DNA of 64,000 nt from Rhododendron vialii (taxonomy: Eukaryota; Streptophyta; Magnoliopsida; Ericales; Ericaceae), in assembly GCF_030253575.1 (NCBI RefSeq), contig NC_080567.1, forward strand, positions 37,849,501 through 37,913,500, in the 5' to 3' direction. Positions 1-9,248 of the stretch are shown here, in pieces. The notes below the pieces were generated by a model that had not been told where the DNA came from, made no database searches, and saw nothing but the letters and a program-made list of their open reading frames with translations. How positions within the stretch are numbered: the first letter of the stretch is position 1; each line of letters opens with the position of its first letter. Position numbers and translations under genes: made by a program.

Positions 1-720
1 CAAGCGCAAATCATATCCAAACGGGACAGTTCCAATGCTTCTCCATTTGCCAGTTCCGAGCGTGTACACCTCCCCTAGATTCTCGTAAGAACAATTCCCT
101 AGAGCCGGATCAGAAAGCGCCTTTTGGTAAATCTGTACCAGCTTGTATTGGCCAGAAATGGAGCTAAATCCAAACCCATAAACGATCATTGAGGGATACC
201 TTGTTTTGTGCTTAGGCTCTGGAACTGTGACATATTGTCTGACCGTTGGGTTGCATATGAAAAGGCACTCGTTTGTGTAATCACAGAAACACAACAACCC
301 GTTGACGGATCCAACCAAGAGGATTTGGCCATCTGGGTAGCAGATTCTGAGATCGAATTTCATGACTGGATCGTAGCGAAGATTCTGGCCGTCGGATTCA
401 TCCTGAAATTCGAGTAAGTTGACAATGTCGGAGTCGGACTCAGGAATGTAGGAACCCTTTTGGTGAATGATAAGGGAGGTGGGTGATCTTGAGAGGTGTA
501 AGTTAGCGAAATACGGTTCGAGGAGTAGGTTGCGCCAGGATTTGCAAATGGATTTGCAACCGATGATTGTTTTCGTGGGAAGTCTGGAGAGAATGTCGGA
601 GATGATGGACGCGGGTAAATCATTTATGGAGCTACAAAAATCCATTTTTTCTTCAATCCACTTCGAGGACACAGGTGATGCTTGTCTGTGCTTCTGGGTT
701 ATCAGTGGATTGGAATTCAT
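1..720 (-). CDS. F-box protein with F-box-associated domain, 3' end beyond window
   Basis: The minus strand is open from an ATG at 718-720 to the window edge, giving 240 codons without a stop. Residues about 32-72 form an F-box (NDLPASIISDILSRLP, then CKSICKSWRNLL). The part after about residue 95 resembles a type-1 F-box-associated domain, with NGLLCFCD and ICNPTVRQY. F-box proteins of this family act as substrate receptors of SCF ubiquitin ligases; the target cannot be inferred. A second in-frame ATG at 643-645 (MDFCSS) lies nearer the F-box, so the true start could be there. The C-terminal third is missing only because the window ends. A decayed relative of the following segment lies at 2799-3352 on the same strand, so the locus has undergone local duplication. 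I am sure of the family and unsure of the start. Confidence 0.88.
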   Translation of the reverse strand, partial: MNSNPLITQKHRQASPVSSKWIEEKMDFCSSINDLPASIISDILSRLPTKTIIGCKSICKSWRNLLLEPYFANLHLSRSPTSLIIHQKGSYIPESDSDIVNLLEFQDESDGQNLRYDPVMKFDLRICYPDGQILLVGSVNGLLCFCDYTNECLFICNPTVRQYVTVPEPKHKTRYPSMIVYGFGFSSISGQYKLVQIYQKALSDPALGNCSYENLGEVYTLGTGKWRSIGTVPFGYDLRL

Positions 721-1743
721 GTGATTTGTGAATCAATTATTTATATAACATTAAGGAAGGAGAGGATTGGTGGCCACGGCAAGTGTTTTGGAATTGGTCA
801 AATATTCACTGCCTGATCTTTCAACTCCATTATGAAAAATGTGGGGACCAAGAAAAAATAAATACTCAAAAAACGATTTGAGACGTTGTCATTTTTTGGA
901 GACAACATGGCATGTTCACTATTTAATTCTTTCTCTACGTAATAATTTTGGAATCTGTTTTGTTACACTAGAATGTATCATCCCCAATTGTCTCGTACGT
1001 GGCGTTGACAGCATAATAAAATAAAAAGTTAGATCGACGATTGGGAACGATGGACACTAGTTTAACAAATCAGATTCTAAAGCTATTCAGAAGATAGAGC
1101 AAAATAGGGAACCGACAATGCCGTGTCCAGAAACTAAGATGACGATATTTGAAGATTTGAAAGTTCTTTTTCGGGTTATTTATCTTTTCTGGATCCCTCA
1201 ATCCTCGGAATCGAAAGTTCAAAGAATTTGACGAGAGACCAATTACTCAACGTCCCATTTCAGAACACTCTGCCGTGGCCACCAATCCTCCTAGCTTCCT
1301 GAATGTTATGAAGAGTCAAAGACTTGCTTCGCATATTCAACTGAGAAGAAGAGCCAATGAGAAAATTCTCTAACAATACAAACATGTGCCTGGGTATCAA
1401 ACTTGAGTCTTCATCATCACGTATCACGATTACCACACCCCCTTCAACTGCAGAAAACAAACCAAGATGTTCCAAGCCAAAAATCCTGGTCTACGAGGTT
1501 TCAGCCTTTAATTATTCCAGTTGTTCTGAAAATAAGATAAGCAAACATCCTTAAACCGTGCTTGGATCATGGATTTGTAGGGAATTACAGAGGATAAAGA
1601 AAATGATACGACAGCAAAGCCATAAAACAAGCTTTTTCACTGCTTCTGTACCATTCCTTTTTCGCAAAATCCCTCTCTACCTATCCCGGACTTAAACACA
1701 AACTAACCGAAAATACTTTTGTCCATCAGTATCTGCTGGGAAA
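721..1743. other. intergenic stretch with a 45-bp inverted repeat
   Basis: No supported gene is visible. The sequence near 755-797 (core GATTGGTGGCCACGGCA) recurs in inverted orientation near 1253-1296. This gives imperfect arms of about 45 bases around a 450-base interior. No clear target-site duplication was seen, so it may be a decayed terminal-inverted-repeat element or two copies of another repeat. A 71-codon minus-strand frame at 1260-1475 has protein-like composition but no family I recognise. Confidence 0.4.
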
Positions 1744-2417
1744 TCAGTCCAAAAATCTTCCGGAGGGGCACTTGTACACAAGGTGTCCTCTACCCCCACA
1801 GTTGTGGCAGATCGTCAAACCCCCATGCAATCCCGGCTCATATGGCCCGGCTGCTGGCAGTTCCGACATATAATATCTCTACAAACATAACCACCGCTGC
1901 CCCTCTTCAATAGCGTTGCCTTTTGGGCATTCCCTGGCCACATGCCCAGAAATGTTGCACAAGTTGCAAACAGGTTCATTCCGGCAATCGTGAGCAAGGT
2001 GACCAGTCTTCCTACAATTTTTGCACGCCTTGTCATTTGTACAGTCAGCAGCAATATGGCCTTGCTTGAAGCAATTGTTGCACAGCCTCAGGTCACCAGG
2101 TGGCATTGGGGGAGTGGTGCAGTCTCTGGCGCAGTGGCCCGCCTAGCCGCAAGTGTGGCAGATGCCCTCATTCGGACAACTCCCGGCCTATGACCAGGCT
2201 CTCGGCAGCATAGAGATTTCATGGTGCATTTTGACGCAAGGTGCCGGGTTTATTTTTTCGAAGCGGTTATCCCAACAGAATTGATGGGATGGAAAAAAAT
2301 GACGATGACTCTATAGTATTAAAACTGAGGTACTATTGGCATTTCTTTGCTCCTCTATGATTCGGTTACTTGTAACCGAGACTCCCTCTGACCTAATCCC
2401 TGTCTCACCAACAATTC

Positions 2418-2576
2418 GGGAAAATGACGGTCAAGACGTGTTTTGATAATTAATACCCGCCAAGGACACGCTGAGAACATTTGTTAATGCTGAAAATGTC
2501 TTTGGCAGGTATTAATTATCAAAACATCCTTGGCGGATATTAATTATCAAAACACGTCATTGGCCGTCATTTTCCC
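2418..2576. mobile_element. Mutator-type MITE, copy 1
   Basis: Terminal inverted repeats start GGGAAAATGACGG and continue into GTGTTTTGATAATTAATACC. Flanks are CAACAATTC (2409-2417) and CACCAATTC (2577-2585), a 9-base target-site duplication with one mismatch, as expected of Mutator-like elements. The right end carries an extra, roughly 31-base copy of the TATTAATTATCAAAACA segment compared with the second copy at 36657-36788. It has no coding capacity. Confidence 0.85.
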
Positions 2577-2798
2577 CACCAATTCAGATGTACACTCAAG
2601 TATTTAGTGTCGAAGGGTTGTCCCATACTACTAGGAATAAACCAAATACTTGTGTACAAAAGTATGCCCCCCAATGAAGGATGCGGTGATGACCAATTCC
2701 AGGGCTCAGTATGGTTGGATGCAAAAAAATTACTGCACAGAATAGTTTCCACATACAGATTCCGGATGAAAAAAAACTCGATTTTCATTCCCTTTTCC

Positions 2799-3352
2799 TT
2801 ATTTTGGCAAGAGTTCAGACACACACAAACGACCTTCTAACAATCCCAAGTTTTTATAAAAGGTTCCCCTGCTAAGACCAAGGACAGAAGAGAATCCTTG
2901 AAATGATTCATTCTCAATGTCAAAAGCACATACTCTCTCTGTCCCAAAATGTTTGTCCGGTCCACAAAACGGAGTCTTAAAAATAATACGATTTTTGCAA
3001 GAAAAATTCAAAAGTCTTTTAACAACTTACTAGATATCAATGATTTCGATTAATTTGTGAAATTTTTTTGAATTTTTTCTTTAAAAAATTGTATTATTTT
3101 TAAGTTATCGTTTTGCGGACCAGACAAACAATTTGGGACGGAGGGAGTATCGAATAAGGAGTCTCCATATCACAAATTCGCCAATGGATGTTTCCATTCA
3201 ATGTCACACTATACAAGCGCAAATCATATCCAAACGGGAGAGTCCAATGCTTCTCCATTTGCCATTTCCAACGTGTACACCTCACCTAGATTCTTGTAAC
3301 AACAATTCCCTAGAGCCGGATCAGAAAGCTCTTTTTGGTAAATCTGTACCAG
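2799..3352 (-). pseudogene. F-box-associated domain fragment split by a Stowaway MITE
   Basis: The minus strand from 3352 reads LVQIYQKELSDPALGN, nearly identical to the F-box gene at 1-720, and then passes the point where that gene leaves the window (PFGYDLRLYSVTLNGNIHW). At least two single-base deletions break the frame around 3240-3275. The coding similarity stops at a TA at 3148-3149, where a MITE is inserted, and resumes on the other side as CAFDIENESFQGFSS, running to a TAA at 2799-2801. Removing the MITE and one TA puts the two parts in the same frame. No F-box part is present. It is a truncated duplicate lying inside the large gap of the zinc-knuckle pseudogene. Confidence 0.85.
2933..3147. 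mobile_element. Stowaway-like MITE (Tc1/mariner type)
   Basis: The 215-bp element has terminal repeats CTC(C/T)CTC(C/T)GTCCCAAA at both ends, extending to TGTTTGTCCGGTCC, and is flanked by TA at 2931-2932 and 3148-3149. The CTCCCTCCGTCCCA terminus with TA duplication is the classic Stowaway signature. The interior is AT-rich and non-coding. It sits inside the F-box pseudogene. Confidence 0.93.
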
Positions 3353-3376
3353 GAGACTTATCATTAATGTGGAAAA

Positions 3377-3762
3377 CTACAAATTAACACTTTTCTTTCT
3401 CCAAAATAACCAAAGCGAAATAACCATCATCACAGCAGTTTGGACAGCAGTCATGAGAGCTAGTCCGGTAGTCATCTCAAGTGAGCCAAACAGAGCATAG
3501 TGTGAGATGACGGCCACTAAGATGCACATCGACGCAATGACGACAAATATTCCCCAGACGGCGCGGCGATGTTGTGAGCGGACATAGTGAACAAAACCAT
3601 CAACACCTCAAGTCTCAGTCCTTGCGCAGCGTGCGCGTTAAGCACGAAGTGATGGATTATATCCCCGTAGTTCACCAGAGTTCCAATCGTGATGTAATAA
3701 ATGCCCATGCAGGTGATAATTCTGGTAGCCGCATATACGAGTGAGTAATGCTCCAATTTCAT
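3377..3762 (-). pseudogene. small four-helix membrane protein gene with one frameshift
   Basis: From ATG at 3760-3762 the frame reads MKLEHYSLVYAATRIITC and continues through two hydrophobic segments to SAHNIAA near 3563. There the frame shifts (2 extra bases or 1 missing) and continues in another phase as AVWGIFVVIASMCILVAVIS, a fourth helix, and WLFWRKKSVNL with a TAG at 3377-3379. Total length is about 128 residues with four predicted membrane segments. I do not recognise a characterised family. A single clean frameshift in an otherwise open gene means either a young pseudogene or an assembly error. The gene sits 24 bases from the F-box fragment, inside the zinc-knuckle pseudogene's gap, on the same strand. 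Confidence 0.65.
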
Positions 3763-4556
3763 TGATACATAAATCCAACCGGTGGTGTGGGGGGAGGCGC
3801 GTTGGTGGTGAGGGTGGTGGGGAAGAAGGTGGCGGGGTGGTGAGCGGATAAATCCACGGATTTCAACTGCATTTAAATTCTAGCTAATTACACATTCCAC
3901 ATCGGAACCTCGCTGCCACGCTCCCATGTTAGGAACCTCGCTCCCATTGAGAAGAAACCCACTCCCAACTAGGATAGAATCTCTTAGGCATATATAATAA
4001 ATTTTAAAAGAACCACTTCTATGATCATCCGCTCCCCATTCCCAACACACCCCCCACTTCGTGCAACTAAGATTTGAACTCAAATTTTTTTTATTTTGGC
4101 TTGGTACAAAATGGCTAGAACTCATCCCCATTTTACTACCCCATGGAAGACTCTACTACAAAGATATTTTTATGCAAGATAAACCTTGAGGTAATTCTAG
4201 AATTACACATGTGACTAATTCTCACAAAAAAAAAAACTCTGGATATTTCATAAGGATATTCTAGAGCTTCCAAAGCTAAATATTTTGGAGTTTCTAAAAA
4301 CTAGATAATTATATTTTCTTTAATGATATCTTCTATCTTTGAGCTTTGTCAATTGAACTTGTTTGTCAATCCTCCGACTACTATTGCGAATAACATGCAT
4401 CCAGTGTGACAGAGAACTCCATGTAAGCAAGTAATAATAGTCAAAAGAAGCCATGCCAATTCTGCTAAAGTAAGGTAGCAAAAGATACCAACAAGTCAAC
4501 AATACCAGGATACATGAAGGTTGGATAGTCAAAAATCGCATGACAATAATTCTTAC
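3763..4556. other. non-coding filler in the zinc-knuckle pseudogene gap
   Basis: Positions 3780-3845 are a G-rich, GGTGG-repeating stretch. The rest is AT-rich with no supported coding sequence or clear repeat ends. Confidence 0.4.
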
Positions 4557-5432
4557 TCTGGAAAACCACAATTGTGACAGATTGCCACATTAGGACATTC
4601 TCTAGCATAATGACCAGGCCGCTTCCAGTTTTTGCACAAATCGCTCTGGCTGAAATAGATAAACAACAGTTATTCCTCTCAATCGTATGAATGGCACTGT
4701 ATAACCTTTGTTCAAGGAACAAAATTCTGAAAAGCTGGTCGCTTGATTATTCAGGTGCGGCACAGCAAAGATTTAGAAATAGCATGACAGCAGCAAAATA
4801 TCAAACTTGATTTCTACCTTTGTGGCAACTAACGAAGTCGAAACAAGTTTATTGCCAAGGACACGACACCGAATTCAGCATATTAAAGAAGTATATGAGA
4901 CATAGATTAGTAAAGTTTGCGATGAATTCCTGTTTGAAAGTTGTACTGGGTAAATATTCTTAAGGCAAAGACCCTTATAGATCATAAACCATGCAAGTTG
5001 TGAGCTCATGCAAAAATGCGATATTCAGACAGGAATCCACATTCTTAGAAATGCAGTGTGGGCATATGAAAATAACCAATTAGTTATCGAAATCCAAACA
5101 TATTCACCTAATATTTTGTTTTAATTACCAGAATCCGCAAGCAATACTATGAGACATCAGTTTCAAAGGTTGTCCGAGGCATCCATTCAGAAGCCATCAT
5201 TCACCACACACATACCACATCATTATCCATGTTTGTGTGTACTAGACCTCAAAGCAAACAAGTTATTTCACTTCCAGCTAGCCTTTACACAAAAATAATC
5301 AACCACACAAAAGGAACAACTAAAAATAATGCAAACCCAAACAACCTGAAACCCCGGTGGTCCCTTCTGTAAGGTGCATCAAGATTCAGTACGGATCTTG
5401 CGACCCACCGGGCTCCTGCTGTCTGAGCTCAT

Positions 5433-8400
5433 CCTCAACACCATCTCCACTGCCACAAGCAACACAAATCTGCAAAAACACTACCACCACCACCACCACT
5501 GCCGATGCCTCCTCCCTGTCCACATCACAACCATATCCAAGACCACATCCATGAGTCCAAATAAAACCCCAACTTTTCCATTCATATAAAAAACACCAAC
5601 ACCTCTACATTAAAGGGGACAGTTTCATCATGCAAGCCACCTCACGTCTTCATTATCTCCTCTTAGCTCATCCAGTTCTCCACCACTTGAAGGATCTAGC
5701 TCCATGCGAGATGCGTTGCAACAATGTATTCGGGCTGCTGCCATAATGTTGCCTACGCGGGGATCATATCATAATTCATGCATTGTTGTGAAAACAAGTA
5801 TTGTAACATTATTGGAGGGGGCCTTTTTCCCCCTAAATGCCCCTCCAAGTTAAAGGGAGATTTTTGTGACCCGCTAAAGCTTAATAATTTGACATCTTCT
5901 CAAAGTTTCTGGATTTTAAAAGTTTTTGATGTCCTCTAAATATTTTCCCCAGTTGAGGGATTCTTTTGTGGTAGTTTTGGACTTTGTGTATACCTGTAGA
6001 AGTCTTAAAAATGTGCGATAAAAACGTTCATGGCTTTCAGTTTTCAGATGCTATGATCTAATTTATGACACTCTTCATTGTTAAGAGAAACACGATGATT
6101 TACGCCTGATATTAGTGTTTTAGATTTCCAGCTCAAGCATATTTTCCCCTTCTTTTATTATCAGTCATTGTTGGCATTGTCACCACTGAGGCACTGACTG
6201 ATTCATGGTGATCAGTGTCATCATTGTTGGTTTAATGTTGTTTTCATCATCGTCTAGTTTTCTCTTTTGATTAATTCAGTCGTTGTTTTGTGATAAAATA
6301 GCTTGTGTGAATTGATTAGATTCTTTAGCCTTTGATATACGCCAGTTTCTATAATTTTCCCTTGTTGGGTTCAATTACCTTTTTTTTCACCTTCTGTAGT
6401 GTGTAATTTTAAACTTCGTGGTTGTTAATCCAAAGCTTTTGGTAGATTCGTTCAGAGTAGAGGTCTTAAGTAGAATTACTCTCTTATCCTTCCATATTTT
6501 TTTAAAAAAAACTTAGCATTGTGTAGCAAATAGGTTAAAATGACGATTTTGCCCTTGTAGTTCCGTTTGTTCCAAATTAACCATTTTAGCCTTCGTTGAA
6601 AATCGAGCTGCATGCTTGGGTTTTTGAGTAAATTATGGTTATAGACCAGATTTGACAAGATAACACCTTTCATTGGGCTTGGGTTGGACCAAGTTTAGTG
6701 TTGTCTTGGGCCCAACTAAGCTCTCCAACGGTCCGACGAACCAATTTCTGTTACGGGCCAAAAAGTGAAAAAGGAAAAAACAAGGAGGATCAAATTTGCT
6801 TGTTGCTATGGCAAAGTTGCTCTCAATCCAAAAAGAAGACCATTCTGATATATCTGACAAAATACAAGTACTGTTCTGTTCTGTTGGTTACTTCACACTT
6901 TGCGCCCCATTAATTCCCAGCTAGGAAGGAAGTAAGAAATGATGCGTTATTCTTGAGGTTTTCATCAGAGAATCCACTGATCGATACGATACCCGCTAAC
7001 TGCTAACTAAAACAGTTGGGAGGGACCAGAAAATCAAGCAAGCAAGCAAAGCTAATTCACACCAATGAGCAAGCAACCTACCTGCATTCACGTGATCTCC
7101 CCCTTTATCACATTGCTCAAATTCGAGACTATTTTTTGTCTATTTCTTGCAAATTAATGAACTTTCTCCTCATTTTTTTTATAGGTAATTGGCATGGAGA
7201 ATAGGGAAAAATAGGAATGGCAATGGAAAGCCGTAATACTGAAAATCAAATACTCCTATCACATTCAGCGGGGAAGGGCCATCTCAAACATACACGTTCA
7301 ACTTGTGAAGAAAGAAAAAACAGTAAAAATAGTTGTTTTGTCGTTTTACACATGTAGGTAGGGAAGGAAAGTGATACGCCGGGCATCTTTAAGTGAGCTC
7401 TCTAAAGGGTGCATTTGTGTAAGTAAATATGAAAATACGTACATATGTGTATTTCTTATACTTTATTTGATACTATAACATATTTCTCAATTACATCGAT
7501 CACTAAAATACTCATTCACTCTAAATTAAAACATTCGCAACATAGAAAATTGAGAGCCACTTTATATATTTTCTGTGATACAATCAACAGTTAACACAAA
7601 AATAACTAGCACGTTACAGATACCTTAAGAACCATTATGATTTTCTGAATAAGTCGCCAACTATATAGAGCCGAAACCTAGGTAAGAAATTCAGGCTTCC
7701 CAATAAGTATTCTCATGGAGAGATTTTTTATTGCCGAGCGGGTGTATCCCACTTGATACCCGCAAGGCGCATTCGAGTCATCCGATACACTTTTGGACAG
7801 TTCAGATTGAAACACTCTCTCTTCTCTCATCCCAACACTTTCTTTCTCATTTTCTTTCTCCAAATATGAATTGTTTAAAAATGAAATTTACGGCTCGAAT
7901 ACGTGAGCGGACACTACACGTTGTACCTGCTCGGCACTGAAAATTTTACCATATAGGTCAAGAGTAATTCTACCTCAACACTCCTCTTCACACCCATATA
8001 CACACCCATACACACAAGTATGTGAGCTCCACACACATGAGTATGAGAATGTGTATATGAATGGGTATAAATGGGTGCGGAGGTAGAATAATTGATAGGT
8101 CAAACATTACCACACTGACACACTACAAAAAGATTCCGCAAGTGGCTGCTACTTCAAACATAAGAGTAATTACTAGTACTATATGCCTTCGATGAAAAGA
8201 CAAGAATACCGGCCTTTCCCTCCTTTCCTTCTTTTAGGTGCTTAGCCTTTCCCTCCTTTTCATCTAGGCGGAAACCAATATGCCGATTGCCGCCTATCAA
8301 AACCAACCTCACTGAAAGTATTACTTACCGCCACGTGATATTACATATTATCTTAGACTTATATTTAGGAGGGATCCACACATTTGATTGTGAATCCCGA

Positions 8401-9086
8401 GAAAATGTGTAGTAATTGTATATATAGTGATCCGGAGTACTAAATATTTTTACTCAAAAGTATTAGTGTGCTTGAAAAGAAAATATAAAAGGGTTCATAA
8501 AATTGAAATGAATGGTTATGTGAATCTGAGTTCATTCTAATTTTATGAACCTTTTCAGACTTGTTCGTTTGGAATACTCAAAACTCCTGTACACACAGTT
8601 TTCAATAAAATTTTTTTATCTATTTCTCTACTCAATATATTTTAAAATCTCTCTTAAAACTCAAACCGAACATATACAAAGTACTGGACTCATATTCTCT
8701 TTTCTTTTTTTTGTTAATATTATATATATCAACATAGTTAGCAGAAGGTGATAATATATATTAGTTAATAAAAGATCCGGAGACTGTCCATAACCGTACA
8801 CCCCAAATTCATCTCCCCTGGAACACAAAACTCTGCCTCCACTGTAGAGGGAGAGGGTGAACTCATGTTCTCTTTTCAATTTCTGTACTCTATCCCTCAA
8901 TTTCACCTACAGGCTACAGCAGTTACAAGCACAAATTTGGACCCCACCACCGACAAAAAGCCAAACGACTCCATGAATACTTGAACAGGGTAATGGAGTC
9001 GTCACATTTGCATTTGCATGTGAATTTTAACTGACACTCTCTCAGTCTCCCATCCCTTCCCCTTCCCAAAATCCTTCTCTCACTCC

Positions 9087-9089
<3 letters not shown>
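5433..9089. other. long intergenic region upstream of the GH9 gene
   Basis: No complete gene is visible. A plus-strand open stretch at about 5668-5868 follows a possible TTAG acceptor and reads MRDALQQCIRAAAIMLPTRG in part; I do not recognise it. An imperfect inverted-repeat element lies at 7965-8092. The remainder is AT-rich with short pyrimidine tracts near 7810-7860 and 8210-8270. Confidence 0.4.
7965..8092. mobile_element. small palindromic MITE-like element
   Basis: The left end TAATTCTACCTC is matched by GAGGTAGAATAATT at the right. The complementarity continues through CACACCCATATACACACCC against GGGTATAAATGGGTG, so most of the 128 bases can fold on themselves. No clear target-site duplication was identified. 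Confidence 0.5.

Positions 9090-9129
<40 letters not shown>
9090..9129 (+). repeat. CT microsatellite upstream of the endoglucanase start
   Basis: About 20 uninterrupted CT units lie 120-160 bases upstream of the GH9 start codon, just 5' of a TATA-like site. Pyrimidine tracts of this kind are common in plant core promoters. Confidence 0.9.
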
Positions 9130-9134
<5 letters not shown>

Positions 9135-9200
9135 CGTGATACCTCAAGTGCGGCAAATGCAACCAAAAGCCCCACCACGTCCGTGAAACCTCTGTGCTCA

Positions 9201-9207
9201 TATAAAA
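9201..9207 (+). promoter_or_regulatory. TATA-like box of the endoglucanase gene
   Basis: TATAAAA lies 42 bases before the ATG at 9249. If used, transcription would begin near 9230. That would place the upstream in-frame ATG at 9183 outside the transcript and favour the start at 9249. Confidence 0.5.
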
Positions 9208-9248
9208 CCAAACCAAAACCTCACTATCGTCGCAAACAAATCCAAACC

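Larger units (their letters stand above)
1744..5432 (-). pseudogene. unprocessed pseudogene of a CCHC zinc-knuckle (CNBP/HEXBP-like) protein
   Basis: Three minus-strand blocks follow the order of a plant protein with several CCHC knuckles. Exon 1 (5346-5432) starts MSSDSRSP and ends DAPYRRDHRGFS, followed by a GT donor. Exon 2 (about 4557-4649) follows a TTTCAG acceptor and encodes SDLCKNWKRPGHYARECPN; the joined frame reads FSQSDLCKN. Exon 3 (1744 to about 2270) carries knuckles such as CNNCFKQGHIAADC, CKNCRKTGHLAHDC and CHNCGGRGHLVYKC, ending SGRFLD and a stop. Lesions: a TGA at codon 18 with frame loss, Cys to Trp in the first knuckle, a missing WN in CREPGH, an in-frame TAG in CGxAGH, and at least two further frameshifts in exon 3. 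Retained splice sites mean a duplicated gene, not a retrocopy. The family binds single-stranded nucleic acid. About 2.3 kb between exons 2 and 3 is filled by other broken genes and MITEs. Confidence 0.85.

Noticed and set aside
9183..9248. Upstream in-frame ATG for the endoglucanase
   Set aside because: It lies before the TATA-like box and would place 22 charged residues ahead of a good signal peptide.
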